A DNA stretch of 64,000 bases from Monodelphis domestica (lineage: Eukaryota; Chordata; Mammalia; Didelphimorphia; Didelphidae), in assembly GCF_027887165.1 (NCBI RefSeq), contig NC_077232.1, positions 11,671,934-11,735,933 of the forward strand. Reading direction: 5' to 3'. Position numbers and translations under genes: made by a program. Positions within the stretch are counted from its first letter, which is position 1, and each line of letters opens with the position of its first letter. The notes below the pieces were generated by a model. It saw only the letters and a list, made by a program, of their open reading frames with translations, made no database searches and was not told where the DNA came from. Below are positions 23,418 through 35,400 of this stretch, piece by piece.

Positions 23418-26400
23418 ATGGCCCCACACTCTGTGTCCGCGGGGGCCCCGCCGCGACTCTTCACTTGGGACGAGGTGGCGCAGCGCTCGGGGCGCCCCGA
23501 GCGCTGGCTAGTGATTGACCGCAAGGTCTACGACATCAGCGAGTTTAGTCAGAGGCACCCAGGAGGCTCGCGGGTTATCAGTCACTACGCCGGCCAGGAT
23601 GCCACGGTGAGCCCGGGGTTCCCGAAGCTAGCAAGACAGAAGCTCGGGGCGCCGAGCTCCTCCGGGGGCTGGGGGACAGGGCAATGAGGCGGAGGTTCGG
23701 GGCACTGCGATCCCCAAAGGGGCAAGGAAGGGGGGCCTGAGGAGTTCCAGGACTGCAGTGAGGTGAGCAGAGGGTGCAGAGGCTCGGGGCGCTGAGCTTC
23801 CCCAGGGGCAGGGAAAGGCGGCCGGAGGAACCCCGAGGGCTGCAGCTCGGGGAGAGGAGGTTGCTGGGGCTCAGGGCGCTGGGCTCCCTCAGGGGCAGGA
23901 GAGGGGGCCCAAGGAGCTCCGGGGCTGCAGCGCGGGGAGCAGGGAGTGCAGGGACTCGGGGTGCTGCCCTTCTGCTCCCGGGCTCTGATGCCACAACACA
24001 CGCCGGATACAGGAAGTTTGGAACCTCAGCCGGAGTGGAGAGCGGAGCTAAGAAAGCCGGGAAAGTGGGGCCACAAGGGGGGGCGGGAGGAGGGGAGCGA
24101 GGTCTTCCTGGAGGGCTGCGGCCGCTGCTGGAGGGTTTGGGCGCCTGCGGTGGGTGGGCCAGAGGCAGCAAGCGGGGTTTCCTCGTGCGTTGGAAGGGCA
24201 ACGGGGGCACGTGAAGGCTTCCAACCCAGGGGTCAGGGTGGTTAACCGAGGCTTGCGGAGAGAGGGGAATAGTCCCCACTCATGGAGCTGGGACCCCGGG
24301 ACAAAGGCAGGGTGGTTATCTGGGTGACTTTGGGTCGAGGGGCACATCCGAGTGGAAAGGGCAGCCAGTCCCTAAAGGAAGGTCAGGGGGGCTCGGATGC
24401 TTGAGCCAGGCTCCAGCCTAAGGGCAGCAGGAGAACGCGGGAGGCTGGGGCTGCTGTCCGGCTGTCAGGCCCAGAGGCTGGGGGAGAAGACACTGCCCCC
24501 ACTGTCAGTCTAGCGGGGAAGCCGTGGCTCGGACCCTTGTCCAGACCGGACCAGGCGGAGATACCCTCTGGGAAGGCACTACAGCGAGAATAGGGAAAAG
24601 AAGGCTGGCACCTCGGTGATGCCCCAAGAGAGACCTGCCTCAGGCGGGACTGCGGGCTGGACTAGGAGCGCCAGAGGGGGCCTGCGGCCATGGCTGCTCC
24701 AAGGACTCGGACCTCGGCCTCACTCGGGCTTCCAGAGGCTGCCCTCCACTCCTACCCCCACCTCAGCCTCGGGCCCAGGCTGCCCATTGCCCCATCCCTC
24801 CTCCGCCCAGGCAACTCCCTCTTCCCCACCCCAGGGTGGGGGACCGCGTGCCTCTGGCCACTCATCCCAGACCTTTCCCTTCCCTTCATCCCTCCGAGCT
24901 CGGACTCTGGCTAGCCACCCTGAGAAGGAAGAAGCCTGGCCCCGTCCCGGGTCTCCTCCTGCCCCGCCAGCCCTCCAGGTCGGCTAGAGTCCCAACTGGT
25001 TGCCCTAGAGACCGAGCTTGCGCAGCACGGCTGGGAGGCTGGGAAGCTGGGAGGGGCGGGGCGTCCGCTGCCCGGCCGAGACCTTTCCGTTATGTGACTT
25101 TGTCCCGACTGTGGGGGTGGTGATTGGTCCTAACGGGTGGTACCACCGCGCCTCGGTCCCGCCTCTGCCGCCTCTCGTCCAATGGGAGCGTGGAAGCGGT
25201 TCCTGACCCCCGGGGGGAGGGGGAGCAGAGGTGAGTCCCACTCTACGGAAGAGGGAGAAGAACATCTGTGAAACTCCTGCTGCCTTTGGGAGACACCCTA
25301 TTTACAGATGGGGAAACTGAGCCTGAAGGAAGGGTCGTGACCAAGACTTGGGCCTTCTGAGCACAAGCCCCTCTGCTAGGATCCTTGACTATGTTGGGGA
25401 GCTCTGCACCTGATATGGTCACCCAGTGCTCCTTACCTAGATCCTAATTCACCCTCTCTGCCGCCCCGCACCCCAGGGTGGTAGGTCTTGCACCATCCTC
25501 ACCTGGTGAAGCTCCGACTGGGCTCACGTGCCAGGAGGGGTTGGGGGTTGGCACAGGTGCCAGCTGGCCACCTTTCCTCTAATGCTGAATTTAGGAGCAT
25601 CTCCTCCATAGGGGCATCTCCCCACGGAAGGAGCTGCCCTGTCCCTTCACCCCTTGTGGGCACTGGGGAGCGCCTGGGTGTCCTTTGCCCCCCCCCCACA
25701 TCCTGCCAGTCTTCAAGTCTTAACATCCCCAGACACTCCAACCAGCCCACAGAGCATTCCCTTTCTTTTTAAATTCTACCCATATTTCTAACATTCTTTT
25801 TCAGTTTTAAACCAAAATTCTCTCCCTCCTATCTCTCCCCCATCCCTGGAGAGGGCAAGCAGTATAGTGATAAAGGCTAGGCAATGGGGGTCAAATGACT
25901 TGCCCAGGGTCACCCAGCTAGGAAGTGTCTGAGGTAAGATTTGAACCCAGGACCTCTGGGCCTGACTCTATCTACTGTGCCATCCAGCTGCTCCTTAGAA
26001 ATATTTTTTACAGCAAGAAAAAAGAGAAATTTGCCCTCGGAGTTCCTGCCTTCTCTCTGGAAGTGGCCAGCACTTTTCATCAAGTCTTCTGGAATTGGCA
26101 CTGCCTCTTGTATTGATCAGGGTAGCTCAGGCTTTCAGAGTGGGCATCATAACAGCATTGCTGTTACTGGACCTTCTCAGTTCACTTTGCATCAGTTCAT
26201 GTAGGTCTTCCCATGTTTTTCTGTAATCACTCCCCACCTCATTTCTTAGGGCGCAGGACTATTCCATCACAACCATATGCCACAACTTGTTCAGCTGCTC
26301 CCCAATCAATGGGCATCCCCGCATTTTCCATGAAAAGAGCTGCTCTTAGATAGGTCTTTTCCCTTTGTTCTCCTTGGGATAGAGATTAGTAATGTTATTG

Positions 26401-29400
26401 CTGGCCCAAAGGGCACACACAGTTTTATAGCCCTTTGGGGATTAATTCCAAATCATTCTCCAGAATAGTTAGAGCCATTAATTTCTAACCCAGTGCCTTC
26501 CTCTTTCTCGCCCTTTCAGGGGTTTTTTGGAGGTTATTTCAGCATAATAGACTCACAATCATGCCCTCTGCCTATGTAAACTCCTTCTAACTGCCCTAAT
26601 TATGATAATGTTCTCAGGAGTTCCATGTATCATCTTCCCTGTTGGAATGTAGTTTATTAAAATGCTTATGATTACTCTTTCATGTTTACCTTTTTTGTGC
26701 TCTGCTTAAGTTTTGTGTTTGAATGTCAGTTTTTCTGTTTGACTTTGGCCTTTATCAAGAGTGTTTGCAGGCCTCTATTTCATCAAATATCTATTTTCCC
26801 CCCTGGAAGATTATACTCCATTTTGCTAGGTAAGTGATTCTTGGTTGTAATCATAGTTCCTTTGCCTTCTGGAATATCATATTCCAAGCCCTCTGCTCCT
26901 TTTACATGGAAGCTGCTAAATTTTATGTCATCTTAACTGTGCCTCCATGAGATTTAAATTGTTTCTTACTGCTTGAAGCATTTTTTTTCTTTCACCTGGG
27001 AGCTCTAGAATCTGGCTACAATATTCCTGGAAGTCTTTATTTGGTTATCCCCTTCAGGAAGTGATCAGTGGATTCTAGCCATTTCTCCTTTACCCTCTAG
27101 ATTTAAGATATTACAGCGATTTTCCTTGATAATGTCTTGACTTATGATGTATAGGCTCTTTCTTTGGTTATGGCTTTCAGGTAGTCCAATAATTATCTCG
27201 TCTTCCCAATTATGTCTTCTTGATCTCTTTTCCAGGTCAGTTTTTTCCCCAATAAGATGTTTCACATTTTCTTCCATTTTTTCATTATTCTGATTTTTTT
27301 CTTGATGTCTCATGGAATCATTAGCTTCCACTTATCCAATTCTAATTTTTAATTTTAAGGAGTTATTTCTTCCAGTGAGATTTTGTGCCAATTCTGTTTT
27401 TATGTTATTTCCTTCAGTGAATTGTTGTGCCTCTTTTCAAAGCTATTAATTCTCCTTTCATAATTTTCTTGTCCCACTCATTTCTTTTCCTAATTTTTCC
27501 TCTACCACTCTTATGTCGTAGTCTGCCAGAAATTCTTGTTGGACTTGTGGCCAATTCACATTTTGTTTGAGCCTTTGCTTGTTGTCTTCTTGACCTTCCC
27601 TGCCACCATAATAGCTTTTTATGTCAAGTTCTTTGTGTATGTGTGTGTGTGGCTTGTTCATTTTTTCTAGCCTATTTTTTGACTTTTCACTTTATGTTAA
27701 AGTTGGGTTCTGTTCGTGGAAGGGGCACAGTCCTAAGCTTCAGGCTTTTTTTTTTTTTTGCTACTGTTTTCAGTGATAGTTCTGGAGGTCTACAAGTTCT
27801 TGGTGCTTCCAAGTTGGTGTGATCCTGGAAAGGTTGTAGTCATTGCTCTCTTGGTCTTTGCTCTGGTCTTTACCAGGATGGATTTCTGTTCTCCTGCCGT
27901 TATAAAGTCTGATACTCCCTGTTGGTGCTCTCCTTTGCTCCAGGACTGTGAAAGGGGCCTCTGTTCCCTTGTGAGCAACCCCTAGCATGCTTATCCTCCC
28001 TAGAATAGCAAATGGGCAACAGGTTTGCCAGTCAAAACCAGCTACACCCAGTGCCAGCAAAGGTTCCCCTGCTATCTCTTTCTGACTAGTTGTATGACTA
28101 TAGACTTCCTTATGGTCTCTGGGCTGAGAGTTCCTGAAGCTACCACATGTGTGGGCTCTGGACAGGCCTCTACCAGACCTTCCCTCTGGTGTCACAAACC
28201 TCTCCTGCCAACCTCCAGAGTTTTCTTTAGCTGGAGAAATGTCTCGCTCTCTCCTTTTGTCAGCTCTGCTGCTACAAAATGTCATTTGAGGTCTCATTTT
28301 CAAGTCGTTTGGGGGGAATGTTGATAGATTTCCACTGCTTTGCCTCTAATTTGCCATCTTGGCTTCCATAGAGCATTTTTTTCCTTAAAAAAATCCTTTA
28401 ACCTCCTCTGGGATCAGTATTGTGTATTGGTTCCAAAGCAGAAAAGCAATAAGGGCTAGGCAATGGGGGGGTCAAGTGACTTGCCCAGCTAGGAAGTATT
28501 TGAAGTTAGATTTGAACCCAAGACCTCCCATCTCTAAGCCTGGTTCTCAATCCACTGAACGGTAGTGGCACCAAACAGCATTTTCCCAACACCCCTTCCC
28601 TATCCCAGTTGCCTTCTGAAGAACGCTCTTTAGCTTAATGTCGCCTCCAAAATGTTGGAGCCCAGAACTGAGCACTCACACCAGGTAGGCTCTGAAAGCC
28701 CTCAGGAAGTGGTATAGAAATGAGGCTGTCCCTTGCTCTTGGGTTCCACGCCATTCTTGGAGGGTCCTAATTTCATCCACCGGGCATTCCCTCCAGGTCT
28801 CCACCCCTCTGGCCTTGTGCCAGATGGTCTTATTGATTTCCTAGGGCTGACCAACCTTTTGCCTTCCAGCTGTCCTGGTGATGAGGAGAGAAACATACAG
28901 TCTGTCACCACCTGTCCTTGGGGTGTTTCCAGAGATTGTATTGTGCTGGTTTGGCCCTGAGAGCACCTAGCAGAGAGGCTGATTTAACTCAGGGCCATCC
29001 ATTACTCACTATTACTTTTTTAAAAATGAGATTTAGACTTCGCCTACATGCCAAACCACTTCCTATAACCCCTCCCTCTGAGCCTCCTCCTCAGTGCCAG
29101 GGTTTCAACATTTTTCTTCCCACCGAAAAAGGCTGTAGGGCATTTAGAGCAGGAGAAGGTCATCCAGGCCAACACATACTCATTTCTAACTGAGAAAACA
29201 GGAGGTGACTTCCCAAGGGGGGTTAGTGGTAGATCCGGGTTTACCCAGGCTGTTCTTTCCTCCGAACCTGCTAAATTCAGGGAGCTGCTGCTGCTGATTT
29301 ACCTTCTGTCCTGGTCCTAGGTTTTGGCTCCAAGGCAGAAGAGCAGTAAGGGCTGATTAATCAGGGATAAGTGACTTACCCAGGGTCATACAGTTGGGCA

Positions 29401-32400
29401 GTGTCTGAGTCTAAATTTGAAACCAGGACCCCCATCTCTAGGCCTGGTTTTCCATCCGCTGAGCTACCTTGTTACCCCAGGGGAGCTGTTTTAAGCAGGA
29501 GTTATGGGCATATATGTATACTAATCAGTTGTTTGCATGATTGCAACAATCAAATAAGTTTCTGAGGAACTGTATGGCTTGCCAAGCCCTTGTGTCGCAA
29601 CCACCCTGAGGAGCAGGTAGTAAAAGTTTAGTTCTTTACTGTTGTGGTTAAGGGCACCACTGCTTCTCCCAGTCCTTGATTTTCTACCTCCAGGGCCTTG
29701 GTGACTCCTTACCATCAGTTGCCAAGTCTTGTCCACTCTGCTTCCTGGGATGTCAGAGACGATTGCCTGGTTTCACCCAGAAGGGCTTTATGAGGTTTTC
29801 TAGGCCAAATCCACATTTTACAGAGAGGGGACTGGCCTAAGGTCAGAAAGGCAGTAAGTAGTAGTTGAGATGGAATTTGAACTCGGGTCCTCTGATTCCA
29901 CAAAGCATTCTTCTTTCCACTGTGGCCCAGCGATGCCTCTGTCCATCACGTCTCTGCCATTCCAACCCTTCTCTCGACACTGGAGGACACCACCTTCCCC
30001 AGAGTCCTCCTCCCAGATCCCTCTTCAGTCTCCCGACTTTCTTCTTTTTTGCTTCTTTCAAGGCCCATTTCTTTTTTTTTTTTAAATATATTTTATTTGA
30101 TCATTTCCAAGCATTATTTGTTAAAGACATAGATAATTTTCTTTTCCTCCCCCCCACCCCCCATAGCCAATGCGTAAGTCCACTGGGCATTAGATGTTTT
30201 CTTGATTTGAACCCATTGCTTTGTTGATAGTATTTGCATTAGAGTGTTCATTTAGAGTCTATCCTCTGTCATGTCCCCTCAACCTCTGTATTCAGGCAGT
30301 TGCTTTTTCTCGGTGTTTCCACTCCCATAGTTTATCCTTTGCTTATGAATGGTGTTTTTTTCTCCTAGATCCCTGCAGATTGTTCAGGGACATTACACCG
30401 CCACTAATGGAGAAGTCCATTACGTTCGATTATACCACAGTGTCTCAGTCTCTGTGTACAATGTTCTCCTGGTTCTGCTCCTCTCGCTCTGCATCACTTC
30501 CTGGAGGTTGTTCCAGTCTCCATGGAACTCCTCCACTTTATTATTCCTTTTAGCACAATAGTATTCCATCACCAACATATACCACAATTAGCTCAGCCAT
30601 TCCCCAATTGATGGGCATCCCCTCGTTTTCCAGTTTTGGGCCACCACAAAGAGCGCAGCTATGAATATTTTTGTACAAGTCTTTGTGTCCATTATCTCTT
30701 TGGGGTACAGACCCAGCAGTGCTATGGCTGGGTCAAAGGGTAGATATTCTTTTGTCGCCCTTTGGGCATAGTTCCAAATTGTCAAGGCCCATTTCAAGTG
30801 AAGTTCTTTGCTCCTCGTGGTCAGTGCTCTGTGTTCCCAACTCTACCAAGCGATCTGATCTATATGTTGAGTCCCCAGAAGAAGGCAAAGTTGTGAGGGC
30901 CCCTCTTTTTAGAAAACTCTTCCCTTCTGTCTTAGAATCAATCCTAAATATCAATTCTGAGGCAGAAGAGTGGAAAGGGTTAAGGATTTGGGGTGAAATG
31001 ACTTGCCCAGGGTCACCCAGCTAGGAAGTGTCTGAGACCAGATCAGAACCCAGAGAACAGAGAATGTCTTTGCATCCCTGGTGCCTTTCACAGATGAGGC
31101 AAATAATAGAAGCTGGAATCTGTCCAGTAGGTCTCTGCACCATGATGCAGCCTCAGCTTTCCCTCTAGTCTATTAATCCCTGTGACGGGTTTGTTCTGCC
31201 AGTTTGGGCATTGCCTACTTTGTGTTTTTCAAGGACTCGCTTGTACTTGGATTCTTATTCCAATCTCTGTAAGTTCCAGGTCAAGGAGTTTGGGTTTTAT
31301 CCCCTAATGAATGGGAAATCGTTGAAGATTTGGCAAGCAGAAGAGTCCCCAAGGCAGGGTGGAAGGCTGGGATCATGGCGCCCGAGTAAGGGCAGTTCCT
31401 GGAAGAGGAAGACCTCCATGGCCTCGTTAACTCGGACCAGCCTGAGCTGCCCCTAGCTCCTCAGTCCTTCTAATTATTTACTTACCTAGGACTCCATCCC
31501 AACATACTGCCCCAAGGATCTGGGGATCCCTACTTCAGATCCTGGTGCTCAGTTCGGGTTTTAGCCCAGAGTTGCTTAGGTTTTAACGTTTTAGGAACAG
31601 TGGAAAATTCCCACCAGCCCCTCCCCGCCAGCCTTGCCTGGGGCCATGCCACCCCTAGAAGAGCTGTTCGAGGTCAGGGTTTCCACCCTCAAATACCCAG
31701 GGAGATGCTGGGAAGCCTGGTGCTCTTCCCTCCCAAGGAAGAATGGCCTTGGGAGCTGAGCAGCTCTTAGCCTCAGGATGCAGAGTGCCAGCGCTGAGCT
31801 TGCTGCATCCTATCAGGGTCTGGGAAGCAGGTGGTCCTGGGGCCACGGGCCTCTTGTCTGGGCTGGTCAGCCATGGGGAGGGGAATTCCTGGTCTCCTTG
31901 CTAGGCTGGGCTCGGGCTGCTCTCTCAATTCTCCTTCTCTTGGTTCCTTTAGGATCCCTTCACGGCATTCCACATCGACAAATCCTTGGTTCGGAAGTAC
32001 ATGAATTCACTGCTGATCGGGGAGCTGGCTCCTGACCAGCCCAGCTTTGAGCCCAACAAGAACGTGAGTTGTTTGGAAGGGCCAGACCAGGGGGTGAAGG
32101 AGGGGCCTGCTCTGGGGTCTCCCCACACTCTGTGCATCTCAGGCTGCCCCTCCGGGATCCGCTGGGATCATCTCTCCAAGGAAAGGGATAATAACAACCA
32201 TTAATAATGAGAAGAATCCAGGGGCAGCTGGGTGGCTCAGTGGATTGAGAGCCAGGCCTAGAGACAGGAGGTCCTAGGTTCAAATCCAGCCTCAAACACT
32301 TCCCAGCTGTGTGACCCTGGGCAAGTCACTTGACCCCCATTGCCTAGCCCTTACCACTCTTCTGCCTTGGAGCCAATACACAGTATTGACTCCAAGACGG

Positions 32401-35400
32401 AAGGTAAGGGTTTAAAAAAAAATAATGAGAAGAATCCCTTGGATATCCTTGTCACGATGAACACTTCTGGGGATGGGGAGCTCATGACTAGAACTGTACC
32501 CTTCTCCAGAGGACAGTGGCTCCTCCAGCTCAGGGCTCCCCACCCCTCCCCATTATCCTCTCAGACGCAGCCACCTTGTCAGTCCCTTTCCTTTCCTAGG
32601 ATCAGTACTGTGTGTTGGTAACCAGGCAGAAGAGCAGTAAGGGCTGGGCAGTCGGGGTTAAGTGACTGGTCCAAGGGCTCACGGCTAGGAAGTGTTTGAG
32701 GTCAGATTTCATCCCAGGATCTATCCACTCCAGGCCTGGCTGCCTTGGTCAGTGCCCCCCTAGAGGCAGCACCTGTCCATCCCTGCAGGCCGAGGACGCC
32801 CCAGGGAGCAGGCACAGTGGGGCATGCTGAGCCTCCATTCGATGCCCACAGCTGCCCTGACAGGTAGGCTCCAGCTGGCTGGGGTCAGAGCAAGCACCAG
32901 CCTCCTTTCATTCCACAGAAACAACTGACGGATGAGTTCCGAGAGCTGAGGGCCACCGTGGAGAGGATGGGGCTCATGAAGGCCAGCCCCCTGTTCTTCA
33001 GCCTCTACCTGCTGCACATCCTGCTTCTGGATGTGGCCGCCTGGCTCACGCTCTGGGTCTTCGGGACGTCGATGGTTCCCTTCCTCATCAGTGCGGTGCT
33101 ACTCAGCACAGTCCAGGTGGAGACCCGAGCCTCCCGCCCCCTCCCCTGCTTTGGTCCAGGGGGGACCTGTAGAAAGGAAGGAGACCCCAGACTCAGGATC
33201 AGGGCTGGGAGGGGGCTTAGAACAGGGGGTGATGGGGCTGGGAGGGGGCTTAGAACAGGGGGTGATGAGGCTGGGAGGGGGAGCTTAGAACAGGGGGTGA
33301 TGGGGCTGGGAGGGGGAGCTTAGAACAAGGAGTGATGAGGCTGGGAGGGGGAGCTTAGAACAGGGGGTGATGGGGCTGGGAGGGGGAGCTTAGAACAGGG
33401 GCTGTCAAAGGGGGCTTAGAACAGGGGGTGATGGGGCTGGGAGGGGGCTTAGAACAGGGGGTGATGGGGCTGGGAGGGGGAGCTTAGAACAGGGGCTGTC
33501 AAAGGGGGCTTAGAACAGGGGGTGATGGGGCTGGGAGGGGGAGCTTAGAACAAGGAGTGATGAGGCTGGGAGGGGGAGCTTAGAACAGGGGGTGATGGGG
33601 CTGGGAGGGGGAGCTTAGAACAGGGGCTGTCAAAGGGGGCTTAGAACAGGGGGTGATGGGGCTGGGAGGGGGCTTAGAACAGGGGGTAATGGGGCTGGGA
33701 GGGGGCTTAGAACAGGGGGTGATGGGCTGGTGGGAGGGTGCCAGAACAGGATGTCTGAGCTGCAGCAGAGAGGCCTTTGGGCCGGAAGCCCCATCCTGTA
33801 GTCCTAGAATGTGAACACGCAGTAAAGAATGTCGGATTTCATCCAAGATCCTTCGGCTCCCCCGCACGGGGCCCCTCTTGGGCCTGGGCTTGCCCGAGGT
33901 CAGGTAACTGGCCTGGGTCTCTGGCCGTCAGGTGCCCGGCCTAGGTGGCAGATCAGCCTGCCCAGACTCAGAGACAGCTTTACAGGGCTTGGGCCACGCT
34001 CGGGCCGCCCGTTGATTCTCCCCTGTAAAGAGGAGCCTCCAGGCTAAGGGCAAAGACAGCCTCCAGGACCCACCTAGGGCAGCCCGTGGGTCTAGAGCCG
34101 GAAAGACTCGAGTTCCAGTCTGGCCCCAGGCAGTGCCTGGCTGTGTGACCCTGGGCTGGTCACTTCACCAGCTGGCCTCAGTTTCCTCCTCTGTAAAATG
34201 AGCGGGGGGTGGGGGTGGGGCACAGAGCTGCCTCGGTTTCCTCCTTTGTTGGGCGGGGGAGCCGTGACTCGTGGCTGTGCCTCTGTCCTAGGCCCAGGCG
34301 GGCTGGCTGCAGCACGACTTCGGGCACCTGTCTGTGTGCCGCACGTCCACGTGGAACCACCTGATCCATCACTTTGTGATCGGCCACCTGAAGGTTAGCA
34401 GGCGTGGCCGGCGGGAGGGGGGCAGTGCTGGGGGAGGGGGAGGGGAGTGAGAGGGGGGAGCGGGCCCCTCCTCACACCTCAGGCCGTGCCGCTGTCTCAA
34501 AGGGAGCCCCGGCCAGCTGGTGGAACCACCTGCACTTCCAGCATCACGCCAAGCCCAACTGCTTCCGTAAGGACCCCGACATCAACATGCACCCCTTCTT
34601 CTTCGCCCTGGGGAAGGTTCTGTCTGTGGAGGTGAGAGGTGCCCCCGTTGCTCGTTTCCTTGTGGCTGGGACCCCCAGACCAGAGCCCCCGGGGCCAGCC
34701 CCCTTCTCCCCACACTTGTACCCGGCGCCAGGGATTGTTTGCTGGGGACCTCCGAGGCGGGTGCTTGGTGGTGGCTGGGCCTGGAGTCGGGAGGACCCGG
34801 GTTCAAATCTGGCCTCAGACAGCCGTGAGACCCTGGGCAAGTCACTGAACCCTGAAGCCTCAGTTTCCTCCTCTGGAAAATGGGGATAATAGCAGCAGGG
34901 TCCCCAAAGCTAGTGTTGTATGGAGAGGACAGACACCGTTTCTCCAAGTCTCTGAGCCCAGGGAAGGGATGGCCAGCATCAGAGAAGGGGGGTGCGGAGA
35001 GAGACCCAAAGCCCTGTGGGCTGGGGACGGGAAATCAGAGAAGGCTTCCTGAAGGTGTCCAGGTAGGTGTTCAGTAAGTGGAGGGAGTGGGGGCAGCCTA
35101 ACTGAGGCCTGGAGGCTGCATCCTGGCAGCATCCATAATGCCCATCCCTTGACTCCGGGTCCCTCCAGACATTTCTTGGCCCTGCAGATGCTTCCTCCAG
35201 CAGGGTTCCCTTAAGGTACACACAGTGCCTCCCCCCAAGTCACACAATCCATCATTCAATCAACAAACATTTAGTAAGCACTTGCCAGGTACTAAGAGTC
35301 TGAGGCGAGATTTGAACCCCAGCTCCTTCTCAGTGTGTCTCTGAAGGGCTCGGTGGGTGGTGAGGCTGGGAAGGCGCCCCTGGGCCCACAGAGCTGGGAC

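Noticed and set aside
22989-24347. Open frames across the FADS1 promoter and early intron 1
   Set aside because: CpG-island sequence is poor in stop codons; only 23418-23606 matches a known protein and is bounded by a donor site.
32221-32300. tRNA genes suggested by B-box-like GGTTCAAATCC sequences at many sites
   Set aside because: They are the tRNA-derived heads of SINEs followed by the SINE body and A-tail; no cloverleaf with intact acceptor stem is evident.
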